From the IMG/VR virus record IMGVR_UViG_3300032282_001648, positions 1 to 32,782 of that record: DNA of 32,782 nucleotides; one strand, 5' to 3'. The stretch is from a virus. Positions 13,904 to 20,414 of this stretch are shown here, in pieces. A program made the position numbers and the translations under genes. How positions within the stretch are numbered: the stretch's first letter is position 1; every line of letters starts with the position of its first letter. Below the pieces are notes generated by a model. That model was not told the origin of the DNA and made no database searches. It saw only the letters and a list, made by a program, of their open reading frames with translations.

Positions 13904-14664
13904 CAAAGCACGAACATACATTCCGCCAGTCGTGGCTTAAGGAGGTGACGCTCTGCCCCGAACGTGCCCGACGCACGTTGACGGGCACTATGCCCGAACG
14001 TGAAACCGACGCTGCCGCAATTGGAACGGCGGTTCATGCGGGTATTGAAGCAACGCTGTTGGGCAAGGTCGAAGATTACGGGCACGCTAGCGCTATTGCG
14101 TATGCGGAGTTTGAGAAGATCGAAGCGCATCCAGCATTTACGTGGACTAAGTATAGTCATCGTGTAGCGCAGGATCGGATCAATACATATCTTGCGCATT
14201 GGTGGGGCATCAAGGACATGTTTCGTCCGATCGATGTTGAGTGGACGTTCAACAAGGTGTTGTGGGAAGACGACGATCGCATCATTCGCGTGTCGGGCAC
14301 GATTGATCTTGTTGACGAACGCCTTGGCTTGATCGACTGGAAAACGAGCGGCAACGGAGCGTACGAAACGTGGGAATACGATCGTTGGGCGATCCAGCCT
14401 ACCGTGTATACGTTTGCTCGTCATGATGCCGATCAGGTGCAGCATCCGTTTACGTATAATGTGATGCACAAGGAAGGTGTCCAGACGTTTACCGTGTGGC
14501 GCAGTGCCAAGGATTGGAACTGGCTGGTGCAGCGTGCAATCCAGTTGGCGAAAATGATTGAGGCGGATCTTGACGAATGGTCAATGCATGATAATCATGC
14601 ATTGTGTAGCGCTAAGTGGTGTCCCGCTTGGGATACTTGCAAGGGTGCGTATTACTATTCGTAA
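13900..14664 (+). CDS. Cas4/RecB-like PD-(D/E)XK nuclease with probable Fe-S cluster (254 aa)
   Basis: A nuclease of the PDDEXK_1 (Cas4/RecB/AddB C-terminal) type. Visible motifs are GTAVHAGIE with H46, VSGTIDLVD with D136, LIDWKTS with D146 and K148, and QPTVY with Q166 and Y170. Four cysteines, C19 near the N-terminus and C236, C241 and C247 at the C-terminus (CSAKWCPAWDTC), match the arrangement that holds a 4Fe-4S cluster in Cas4 and AddB. Such phage enzymes process DNA ends in recombination and replication. The ATG overlaps the previous stop. The gene is followed five bases later by a tRNA. No cas genes are present, so a CRISPR role is not implied. Confidence 0.85.
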   Translation: MTKHEHTFRQSWLKEVTLCPERARRTLTGTMPERETDAAAIGTAVHAGIEATLLGKVEDYGHASAIAYAEFEKIEAHPAFTWTKYSHRVAQDRINTYLAHWWGIKDMFRPIDVEWTFNKVLWEDDDRIIRVSGTIDLVDERLGLIDWKTSGNGAYETWEYDRWAIQPTVYTFARHDADQVQHPFTYNVMHKEGVQTFTVWRSAKDWNWLVQRAIQLAKMIEADLDEWSMHDNHALCSAKWCPAWDTCKGAYYYS

Positions 14665-14669
14665 CATTT

Positions 14670-14753
14670 GCGGGAGTGGCGGAACAGGCAGACGCGACAG
14701 ACTCAAACTCTGTTGCCCGCAAGGGCGTGGGGGTTCGATTCCCCCCTCCCGCA
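14670..14753 (+). tRNA. tRNA-Leu(CAA)
   Basis: A full cloverleaf can be read: acceptor GCGGGAG/CTCCCGC, a D-arm of the Leu type (GCGGAACAGGCAGACGC), anticodon stem ACAGA/TCTGT with loop CT-CAA-AC, a long variable arm GCCC-GCAA-GGGC, and T-arm GGGGG-TTCGATT-CCCCC, with discriminator A at 14753. Anticodon CAA reads UUG. CCA is not encoded. The long variable arm identifies a class II tRNA. UUG codons are common in the rightward phage genes, so the tRNA may supplement a codon that is scarce in the host. Confidence 0.93.
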
Positions 14754-14755
14754 CG

Positions 14756-14788
14756 CTACGTTAACAGTCCGAATATACTGTTGCGTAG
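14756..14788 (+). promoter_or_regulatory. Promoter element TTAACA-N7-TATACT, copy 2, inside an imperfect inverted repeat
   Basis: TTAACA at 14761-14766 and TATACT at 14774-14779 repeat the arrangement at 11460-11478. Here they lie in an inverted repeat: CTACGTTAACAGT (14756-14768) against ACTGTTGCGTAG (14777-14788), with one bulge and one wobble. It could be an operator over the promoter of the 14823 gene, or a hairpin at the 3' side of the tRNA. Confidence 0.45.
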
Positions 14789-14822
14789 AAACACAACCAT
14801 CCCATAACAAGGAGCAATACCT

Positions 14823-15419
14823 GTGAGTAACGTTCGGCAGACTGGTTACACTGTTGACGAGAGCGGCAATATCATCGACGCTAAGTACGAGACTCCTCGT
14901 CTTACCGTGTCGTATGAGCGTAAGGTCAACCTTGGCAATTACGAGAGCGCTAGCGTTTTCGTGAGCATGCAGGTCGATGCTGGCGAGGACAAGGATGCTA
15001 CGCTTTCGGCCATCAAGGATGCATTCCTTACCGTCCGAAGCACTGCGTACGAGCAGTTGGGGATTCAGTTCACGATCGATGAGAACCTCATTGCACGTGA
15101 GCGTCTTGAGCGTACGTTCGGTCCGATTGAGGTCGTTGAGGGCGACGACGCTAAGCCGTACAATGCGCCTCCTGCTGCCCCTCAGCCGCCCAGCAAGCCC
15201 CGCAGCGACACGGTCGCACCCAAGACCAAGAAGGCCCTGTGGGAAGAGTTGGCGTCAAACCCGAGCATGTGGTTTGACAATCGGGAAGGTAAGCGCAACC
15301 CGAAGGCTCCCGACTTCAAGCGCAAGAACACTGGCGAGGGACTCTGGATGACGTACAACGGTGCGAGCGCCGTTCCTGCGGGCATCACGGTCCCCGATAG
15401 CGGTTTCGCTAACGGCTGA
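14823..15419 (+). CDS. Putative single-strand DNA-binding protein with PDF-type C-terminal motif (198 aa)
   Basis: The N-terminal half (LTVSYERKVNLGNYESASVF, then VSMQVDAGEDKDATLSAIKD) looks like a small beta domain of the kind found in phage single-strand-binding proteins. A Pro-rich linker (about 111-130) leads to a C-terminal motif with W140, W150, D152-N153-R154, P163-D164-F165 and W175. This resembles the PDF motif of plant organellar single-strand-binding proteins (OSB family), which itself binds ssDNA. The GTG start follows AAGGAG. Placement just ahead of helicase and primase supports an ssDNA-binding role. The assignment is from memory of motifs, not a search. Confidence 0.55.
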   Translation: MSNVRQTGYTVDESGNIIDAKYETPRLTVSYERKVNLGNYESASVFVSMQVDAGEDKDATLSAIKDAFLTVRSTAYEQLGIQFTIDENLIARERLERTFGPIEVVEGDDAKPYNAPPAAPQPPSKPRSDTVAPKTKKALWEELASNPSMWFDNREGKRNPKAPDFKRKNTGEGLWMTYNGASAVPAGITVPDSGFANG

Positions 15420-15697
15420 TGCTCCGCCAGCATTCAACGCTGGTTGCCGAAGCGATTGTAGCGGCGGAGGTCGGGCGCATGCTGGGGGATGCGTCCGACC
15501 CCCGCCCTACTATTACGGCAGGCGAAATCATCAGCAAATACCAACTCAATTGGGGCACCTACAAGCAAGGCACAAAGCAACGCGCCGTCGCTGCCCAACA
15601 TTTGCGGGCCGCCCTCAAGCGTCACCCGCTACTAGATGCGCAACCCTATAAGCGCAACAAATACACCGTGTATACGCTCATCGAAGGAGCAAGATGA
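15419..15697 (+). CDS. Small protein with possible winged-helix fold (92 aa)
   Basis: The ATG shares a base with the previous stop (TGATG) and there is no clear ribosome site, so it probably depends on coupling to the upstream gene. Sequence such as TAGEIISKYQLNWGTY, then VAAQHLRAALKRHPLL and RNKYTVYTLI, has the helix-helix-beta-hairpin order of a small winged-helix domain. It lies between the putative ssDNA-binding protein and the helicase, so it may be a helicase-loading or origin-binding factor. That role is inferred from position only. Confidence 0.6.
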   Translation: MLRQHSTLVAEAIVAAEVGRMLGDASDPRPTITAGEIISKYQLNWGTYKQGTKQRAVAAQHLRAALKRHPLLDAQPYKRNKYTVYTLIEGAR

Positions 15698-16770
15698 CTC
15701 AAGCACTTAGCATGGACGAAATCCAGCAGCGCCTCAACGCTATGCGTGACGGCAAGTTGGATCAGATCATTTCTGGAACGCCTGCACCAACCGACATGTA
15801 CCGTTACGTCAGGCCGTTCCACACCACGTACGAATCGATCCTTGGCGCACTAGAAAACCCTGACGCTCGCATCATGCTGGGACTCCCCGCAATCGATGTC
15901 CTCACTCGCGGCTTTGGTCCCAAGGAACTCATTTACGTGAGCGGATTTGCTCACTCAGGCAAGACACAATTGATCAACACCATGATCACACACAACCTTG
16001 ACAAGCGCATCCTGTTCTTCAGCATGGACGACCCCGCAGAAATGATCCTGCTCAAGTTGGCCTGCATGACCACAGGATTCAACGCCGATATTCTGGAACG
16101 CCGAATCCGTCAAGGCGATCAAGAAGCCAAGGTCAGCCTCAAGACCGCTGCAGTAGACACATTCCAGAACCTCATCGTCGTAGACGAAAGCCTTGGCCTC
16201 AGCGCCATGACCCAAGCCGTAGCGGAAGCCACAACGTACTGGAACGCCCCACCAGATGCGATCATCATCGACTATCTGGAACTCATGCAGGGCAACTCCT
16301 ACAGCGACGACGCAAGCGCCAACGTCAAGGCCAAGTCCCAAGCCCTCAAGCGATGGGTCAAGGACCAAGGCTGCCCCGTCATCGTCGTACACCAAGCAAC
16401 CCGCTCAAAGGGTGCGCCCGGCGCACCCATTAGCATGCTCAGCATGGCGTATGGTGGCGAGCAGGAAGCCACTATGGTCATCGGTGTTCGTCGCAAGCGT
16501 GATGATCAGACGTTGGATTCGTGGGATCGTCAATGCCAGCAGGATACGATCACGTTGCATTTGGCGAAGAACAAGCGGCCTCCTGCACGCGTGACTCCAG
16601 CCGAAGGCGTTGACTTTTTCATGGACGCTGACACTGGTCTGATTCGTGCTTTGCGGGAGTCGGATCGTCGTGGTCAGCAGCAGTTGCCTGAGAACATTGC
16701 GAACAGTGCTGCGGATGCGTTTCGGATTGCCCAACAGCGAATGATGGAGAACGATCTTGACAACGGATGA
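15694..16770 (+). CDS. RecA-fold replicative helicase, DnaB-like (358 aa)
   Basis: A P-loop ATPase of the DnaB/RepA type that would unwind DNA at the phage fork. Walker A is GFAHSGKT at 84-91, followed by FFSMDDPAE (about 108-116) with the likely catalytic acidic residue. Walker B is IIIDYLEL at 190-197. The sensor-like VVHQ is at 231-234, and a basic RRKR tract at 266-269 may include the arginine finger. The N-terminal DnaB primase-interaction domain is missing, so it is a minimal helicase. The ATG overlaps the previous stop (ATGA). Codon usage changes abruptly near 16430, next to a 19-bp palindrome, which suggests recombination within the gene. Confidence 0.85.
   Translation: MTQALSMDEIQQRLNAMRDGKLDQIISGTPAPTDMYRYVRPFHTTYESILGALENPDARIMLGLPAIDVLTRGFGPKELIYVSGFAHSGKTQLINTMITHNLDKRILFFSMDDPAEMILLKLACMTTGFNADILERRIRQGDQEAKVSLKTAAVDTFQNLIVVDESLGLSAMTQAVAEATTYWNAPPDAIIIDYLELMQGNSYSDDASANVKAKSQALKRWVKDQGCPVIVVHQATRSKGAPGAPISMLSMAYGGEQEATMVIGVRRKRDDQTLDSWDRQCQQDTITLHLAKNKRPPARVTPAEGVDFFMDADTGLIRALRESDRRGQQQLPENIANSAADAFRIAQQRMMENDLDNG
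16410..16428. repeat. 19-bp palindrome within the helicase gene
   Basis: GGGTGCGCC, one central base, GGCGCACCC. It encodes helicase residues around 239-246 (a Gly/Ala/Pro loop after the sensor motif) and coincides with a switch from C-ending to G/T-ending codons. Confidence 0.5.
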
Positions 16771-17695
16771 ACGGTTTTATCAATACGTATCGCTTTTTAG
16801 TGGCAACACTTCTGCGTACGGTACGGAACAGGGCGGATGCGTTCGGCAGGAAGCAACTCCCGCTCGCTATATGGCCCATCTCAATGGTGAAGAATCGATT
16901 GGGATTTATCCGATGGTGTGCATCGACAATGAATGGATCGTTCATTGGGGTTGCGTTGACCTTGATGTCAAGGCCGACCATAAGCGTCGATGGGATTACG
17001 AGACACGAGAAGACGCATGGACCGCTGCTTGCAACTTGAAGCGAGCGTTGCATGCGATGGACCTTGAAGCATGGGTAGAGTCCACCAAGTCTGGTGGTTT
17101 CCATGTATGGGTTTTTAGTCGTGATTGGGTGTATGCAGCGGATATGCGGCATTGCCTTCTAGCGGCCTGTCGCCTCGTTGATGTACCGCCTACTGAGGTG
17201 AATCCCAAGAACACGCACTTTGATGATCCGACAGCATTGGGCAATTACGTTAGGCTTCCGTACCCAGCCGCATTTGCGGGTGGCGTTACTCGCCCGATGG
17301 TGGATACGGACGGTAATCCAATCGCATGGAACGACTTTGTTGACCATGCGTGGCGGAGCCGTTCGGACCAGACCACGATCAGCGAGATCGCAGCACTGTA
17401 TGTTCCACCACCCAAGCCAACGATTCATCACGAAGCGACACGTACGATTGTACCCAGCGAATTGGGCACAGTGTCACGCAGGCTTCGTGCGATCATTGAG
17501 AACGGTCCCCTGAAGCAAGAGGATCGTAGCGGATGGCTTTACTATGTTGCGCGTTTGTGCGCTGACGATGGCCTGACCGTATGTGAAGCCGAAGAAATTG
17601 TAGCATTGTGCGACGAGCGGCACACTCGCAAATTTGTGGACCGCCGTGATGGTGCTGCTCGCATCGCTGCGACTGTAGAAAAGGCATACTCATGA
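16757..17695 (+). CDS. Archaeo-eukaryotic-type primase, TTG start (312 aa)
   Basis: Synthesises primers and possibly longer DNA at the phage fork. Motifs of the AEP superfamily are visible: motif I HWGCVDLDV with D68 and D70, motif II STKSGGFHVWVF (about 109-120) with the S-G-x-x-H signature, and NPKN plus NYVRLPY (149-169) near motif III. The C-terminal part (about 235-312) is helical, like the PriCT domains often fused to phage primases. The start is TTG at 16757 with GGAG seven bases upstream, overlapping the helicase end by 14 bases. The nearby ATG at 16767 is in another frame. The helicase-primase pairing makes the role fairly secure. Confidence 0.8.
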   Translation: MTTDERFYQYVSLFSGNTSAYGTEQGGCVRQEATPARYMAHLNGEESIGIYPMVCIDNEWIVHWGCVDLDVKADHKRRWDYETREDAWTAACNLKRALHAMDLEAWVESTKSGGFHVWVFSRDWVYAADMRHCLLAACRLVDVPPTEVNPKNTHFDDPTALGNYVRLPYPAAFAGGVTRPMVDTDGNPIAWNDFVDHAWRSRSDQTTISEIAALYVPPPKPTIHHEATRTIVPSELGTVSRRLRAIIENGPLKQEDRSGWLYYVARLCADDGLTVCEAEEIVALCDERHTRKFVDRRDGAARIAATVEKAYS

Positions 17696-18165
17696 AGGTT
17701 TATCTTGCGGGTCCAATGGGCAGCAAGCCGATGTTCAATTTTCAAGTATTTGAAGAATGCTCACGTTGGCTTCAATACGCATTTGGTTGGGAGGTAGTTA
17801 GTCCACACCAACTTGATATTGATAGCGGACGCATGGATTACACATGTCGTACCGAACAGGGCACTGATTACTCGTTTCGACAGTTCAGTTCTGTAAACAT
17901 GTCAGGCACCTACAACAAGTGGGATGCACTGGCGGACGACATGCGTAACATGTTCGATTGCGAAAAGTTCATTATCATGGACGGCTGGCAAGAAGCATAC
18001 GGAGTCATCAAGCAGATTATGGTTGCAAAGTGGATGGGCATGGAATTGCTGCAAATTTCACGCACCAAAAACGGCTACATGCTTTCACGCACTGAAGTAG
18101 CGGAAACCACACTAGCCCACCTTTACAATGCCCACGCCAATGGCTACAAGGTAACAACCACATGA
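17692..18165 (+). CDS. Nucleoside 2-deoxyribosyltransferase-like / DUF4406-type protein (157 aa)
   Basis: The start MKVYLAGPM and the later FIIMDGWQEAYGVIKQIMVA are hallmarks of the nucleoside deoxyribosyltransferase-like fold, where the first motif forms the nucleotide-binding loop and the second follows the central strand. Relatives in phages act in nucleotide salvage or modification, although the exact substrate is not shown here. The middle section (about 45-80) is longer than in minimal members. The ATG overlaps the primase stop (ATGA). Together with the diphosphohydrolase-like gene at 19564 it suggests control of deoxynucleotide pools. Confidence 0.7.
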   Translation: MKVYLAGPMGSKPMFNFQVFEECSRWLQYAFGWEVVSPHQLDIDSGRMDYTCRTEQGTDYSFRQFSSVNMSGTYNKWDALADDMRNMFDCEKFIIMDGWQEAYGVIKQIMVAKWMGMELLQISRTKNGYMLSRTEVAETTLAHLYNAHANGYKVTTT

Positions 18166-18608
18166 AGCGACGACCTTGCGCAAAATGTGAACGCAATCGT
18201 GCAGAAAAGTTTTTTACATCCAAGAAAGGGAAAGTTTGTGCTGACTGCCGTAAAGCGTCATCTCGCAAATTGGCGAGGACGACGCATCTCCAAACTAATT
18301 ATGGGATATCACACGACGAGTACGAGGCACTCCTCGCTCAACAGAGCCAAGCATGCGCCATCTGTCGTGGAATTCGACGCGGATCATACGATGTAGACCA
18401 TGACCATCGCCTTGAGAAGCGGCTCCTTTCTGAAGGAAAGGAGCCGCTTAAGGCTCGTCGCGCAAGCATCCGTGGGCTACTTTGCCGACGATGTAACCGA
18501 AGGTTACTGCCTGCTACACTAGACGACACAAAGATTATGCAAGGCGCAATCGATTACATTATGAATCCGCCCGCCCGAAGCATCCTCAAGGAACACAATG
18601 TCATTTAA
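18162..18608 (+). CDS. HNH endonuclease, endonuclease VII-like (148 aa)
   Basis: Metal-dependent nuclease of the recombination endonuclease VII group. N-terminal CAKC (6-9) and CADC (26-29) pairs form one zinc site. CAIC (65-68) with CRRC (108-111) forms the second, and VDHDH (78-82) plus N112 makes the beta-beta-alpha metal active site. Relatives usually run from the HDH motif almost directly into RGLLC, whereas here about 17 extra residues (84-102) intervene. Part of them, residues 86-96, is encoded by a perfect 14-bp-stem palindrome. The ATG overlaps the previous stop. It probably resolves branched DNA before packaging. Confidence 0.85.
   Translation: MKRRPCAKCERNRAEKFFTSKKGKVCADCRKASSRKLARTTHLQTNYGISHDEYEALLAQQSQACAICRGIRRGSYDVDHDHRLEKRLLSEGKEPLKARRASIRGLLCRRCNRRLLPATLDDTKIMQGAIDYIMNPPARSILKEHNVI
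18417..18449. repeat. 14-bp-stem palindrome inside the HNH gene (palindromic element, copy B)
   Basis: Arms AAGCGGCTCCTTTC (18417-18430) and its exact complement (18436-18449) enclose TGAAG. The core GCTCCT-TT-CTGAAGGA parallels GCTCCT-CC-CTGAAGGA of the hairpin at 13096-13136. It lies in frame and codes for part of an apparent insertion in the nuclease. Confidence 0.65.
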
Positions 18609-19071
18609 AGACCGCGATTTCACCTATCGTTTAAGCGCAATGGGCGACCAAGCCGAAGGCGCTTTTGAAATGTGGTGCCAAAACAACGAGCAAAACTATA
18701 TTCGTTGGGGACTGGACCGTCCACCGCTCAACCTTAGAATGATTCCCACACGTTTGCGTTACGCACCAGACTATTTGATGTCCCACAATTTTGTGGAATG
18801 CCAAGGTTTCGGAGCCGACCAGACGTTCAAACTGAAAGTTGAAAAGCATGGTGCGCTTCATTGGTGGAACGATCTTCACCCTGTTGACATGTGGTGTCTG
18901 GACAGTCATAACCAGCGTGCATGCTTTCTAACGCTTGGCGATTTTGATCGCCTGCTTGGGACAGCAGGAGCAGAATTGCGAGCATTTCCCGAAGGCAAAA
19001 CATACTTTGCTGTTGAAGGCGACGCATTGTTTGAGGCCGCTGGAGCCAGAACGTATGCCACGGAAGCGTGA
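18598..19071 (+). CDS. Putative PD-(D/E)XK nuclease (157 aa)
   Basis: Shows a degenerate nuclease signature: E20, then RYAPDYL with P57-D58, then VECQG with E67 and Q69 in place of the usual E-x-K, followed by QTFKLKVEKHG, whose K78 or K80 may supply the lysine. The fold resembles phage holiday-junction-type or VRR-type resolvases; the exact subfamily is uncertain. The start overlaps the end of the HNH gene by 11 bases. Located between an HNH nuclease and a sigma-like regulator, it is probably part of the recombination and processing set. Confidence 0.6.
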   Translation: MSFKDRDFTYRLSAMGDQAEGAFEMWCQNNEQNYIRWGLDRPPLNLRMIPTRLRYAPDYLMSHNFVECQGFGADQTFKLKVEKHGALHWWNDLHPVDMWCLDSHNQRACFLTLGDFDRLLGTAGAELRAFPEGKTYFAVEGDALFEAAGARTYATEA

Positions 19072-19414
19072 GATCGCATATGATCCACTCATAGATCCGC
19101 CTCGTCGCGTTGAGCGGCGAGCAGCAACTACCATGCAAGCATTAATGGAGGCCAAGCCACATGAACCCATTCAACGCAGTCTGGAAGAATTGCTCCCACT
19201 ACGGGAATGTTTGTCAGAAGCGTTTGACCAACTTAACGAACGTGATCGGTGGATTGTCAACAGCATTCTTATCGAACGTAAAAGCATCAGAAGTACTGCT
19301 GCGGACCTCTCGCTCGCTAAATCACACGTGGACCGACTCTATAAAGCAGCGTTACGACGATTGAAAACTACCCTAGAGAACAACCCAACAATCTTGGAGT
19401 ATCTCAATGACTGA
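19055..19414 (+). CDS. Sigma-70 region-4-like transcription regulator (119 aa)
   Basis: The C-terminal half has the sigma region 4 pattern: LNERDRWIVNSILIERKSI (about 60-78), then an HTH (STAADLSLAKSHVDRLYKAA, 80-99) and LRRLKTTL. The N-terminal part is basic and lacks regions 2 and 3, so it is not a complete sigma factor. It is more like the small phage activators with a region-4 HTH. The ATG at 19055 follows GGAG and overlaps the previous gene by 17 bases. Its place at the end of the early unit makes it a good candidate for switching on the leftward late genes. Confidence 0.7.
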   Translation: MPRKREIAYDPLIDPPRRVERRAATTMQALMEAKPHEPIQRSLEELLPLRECLSEAFDQLNERDRWIVNSILIERKSIRSTAADLSLAKSHVDRLYKAALRRLKTTLENNPTILEYLND

Positions 19415-19571
19415 AACGGAGCGTCTTCGTGCAGAAAATGAACGACTCGTCAACCTCCTCAAGCGCATCACCGAAATCATCCATGCAGCCAGCCGCACTC
19501 TCTACAATCTTGAGTACGGGATGGGAACTACAGGTATCGGAGACTTGGACACAGGAAAAACCCATGACTGA
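19407..19571 (+). CDS. Small coiled-coil protein (54 aa)
   Basis: The ATG overlaps the end of the regulator gene by eight bases, with GGAG upstream. The first 35 residues (ETERLRAENERLVNLLKRIT) form a leucine-heptad coiled coil, and the tail is Gly/Thr-rich. No family is recognised. It overlaps the next gene by eight bases, so it is embedded in a tightly coupled chain. It may be a dimerising accessory factor. Confidence 0.55.
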   Translation: MTETERLRAENERLVNLLKRITEIIHAASRTLYNLEYGMGTTGIGDLDTGKTHD

Positions 19572-19908
19572 GGAACGTGTCGTCAACCCGATTACAGGCG
19601 GCGAGAAAGGCAAGAAGATCGAACGCTACGACCTGATCCCCTCACGCCCTTTGCGTGAGGTCGCCCGCAACTACGGAATCGGTGCACAAAAGTATGCCGA
19701 ACGAAATTGGGAAAAAGGAGTAGCATGGTCGTTAAACTTTGGTGCCCTCAACCGTCACCTGTGGGCTTGGTGGGAAGGAGAAAAGTACGACGAGGCAGGA
19801 TTCCATCACCTATCGGCTGTCGTTTTTCACGCAATGGCATTGATGGAATATGAAATGACACATCCCGAAATGGACGACCGTCCAGAAGGAACTACCAATG
19901 AGCGATAA
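19564..19908 (+). CDS. dATP/dGTP diphosphohydrolase-like protein (114 aa)
   Basis: Matches the phage domain named dATP/dGTP diphosphohydrolase N-terminal: RYDLIPSRPLREVARNYGIG, then AQKYAERNWEKG, ALNRHLWAWWEGEKYDE and GFHHLSAVVFHAMALMEYE. Members hydrolyse purine deoxynucleotides to monophosphates and pyrophosphate, shaping the dNTP pool. Only this single domain is present, at the length typical of stand-alone phage versions. The ATG at 19564 follows AGGAAA and overlaps the coiled-coil gene. No purZ-like gene is visible, so base substitution in the genome is not implied. Confidence 0.75.
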   Translation: MTEERVVNPITGGEKGKKIERYDLIPSRPLREVARNYGIGAQKYAERNWEKGVAWSLNFGALNRHLWAWWEGEKYDEAGFHHLSAVVFHAMALMEYEMTHPEMDDRPEGTTNER

Positions 19909-20182
19909 CACTGAAATTGATGTGCTTCAGGAAATGCGTACAAATAATACGGAACGTTTGAAGCGGCTTCAGCAGCAGGGAAATGATCTTTCCCCGATCC
20001 CCTTTGTAGATACAAAGATTAATGTGCTAGTGGATATGCTTTTGCATGGTCCATTTAGGCATTTGTTTGAATTGGCTTACGAAAATCAGGTGAGTGATTT
20101 GTTGTCTAATATTGAGGCAACGATCGAACGATCAAAGATTATTGTGCCAACGCCAGACGTTCAGGTCAGCCAAGACTCTTAA
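19898..20182 (+). CDS. Helical protein of unknown function, last rightward gene (94 aa)
   Basis: The start overlaps the previous gene by 11 bases. The protein is helical (IDVLQEMRTNNTERLKRLQQ, then LFELAYENQVSDLLSNIEAT) with a hydrophobic central turn (VDMLLHGPFRHLF). No motif or family is recognised. It ends at the convergence of the two transcription units, overlapping the tail of the leftward 82-aa gene by 17 bases. Confidence 0.65.
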   Translation: MSDNTEIDVLQEMRTNNTERLKRLQQQGNDLSPIPFVDTKINVLVDMLLHGPFRHLFELAYENQVSDLLSNIEATIERSKIIVPTPDVQVSQDS

Positions 20183-20414
20183 GGAAATGGATGAACCGCA
20201 TGATCGGCAAGTCGTCGTGAGGCGGCTGGTTTGGGACTTGCACGTCCCAAGGCAATCTAGGTGCAAACGGTTCGGAATGGCGCCCGTAGGGTGCGCCAAC
20301 TTCGTATCCAGCATCCTGCGGTGACCGCGGACCCATCGGGCCTGCCCCGCCACCAGCAGGACCCTGCCGCTTAGAACGACGATCAACCCATCGTTCAGCC
20401 TGAGAATTGTTCAT
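20166..20414 (-). CDS. Pro/Gly-rich small protein, last leftward gene of the lysis cassette (82 aa)
   Basis: The ATG overlaps the amidase stop (ATGA). The sequence is rich in Pro, Gly and Arg (RRSKRQGPAGGGAGPMGPRS, then HSEPFAPRLPWDVQVPNQPP) and looks disordered. No family is recognised. Within it lies a 7-bp inverted repeat (TTGGGAC/GTCCCAA, 20231-20250) that could help end the converging transcripts, although there is no T-tract. Its tail overlaps the 3' end of the rightward gene. Confidence 0.55.
   Translation of the reverse strand: MNNSQAERWVDRRSKRQGPAGGGAGPMGPRSPQDAGYEVGAPYGRHSEPFAPRLPWDVQVPNQPPHDDLPIMRFIHFLKSLG

Noticed and set aside
14616-14807. Plus-strand frames of 62-68 aa across 14558-14807
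   Set aside because: They run through the tRNA and the end of the nuclease gene and have no ribosome site.
16767-17039. ATG-started 90-aa frame at the head of the primase gene
   Set aside because: The TTG-started frame at 16757 carries all primase motifs and continues to 17695; the other frame shows no motif.
19564-19908. Purine diphosphohydrolase-like protein as sign of a 2-aminoadenine (Z) genome
   Set aside because: No PurZ-like synthetase or DatZ-like hydrolase is visible, so the domain alone does not support base substitution.
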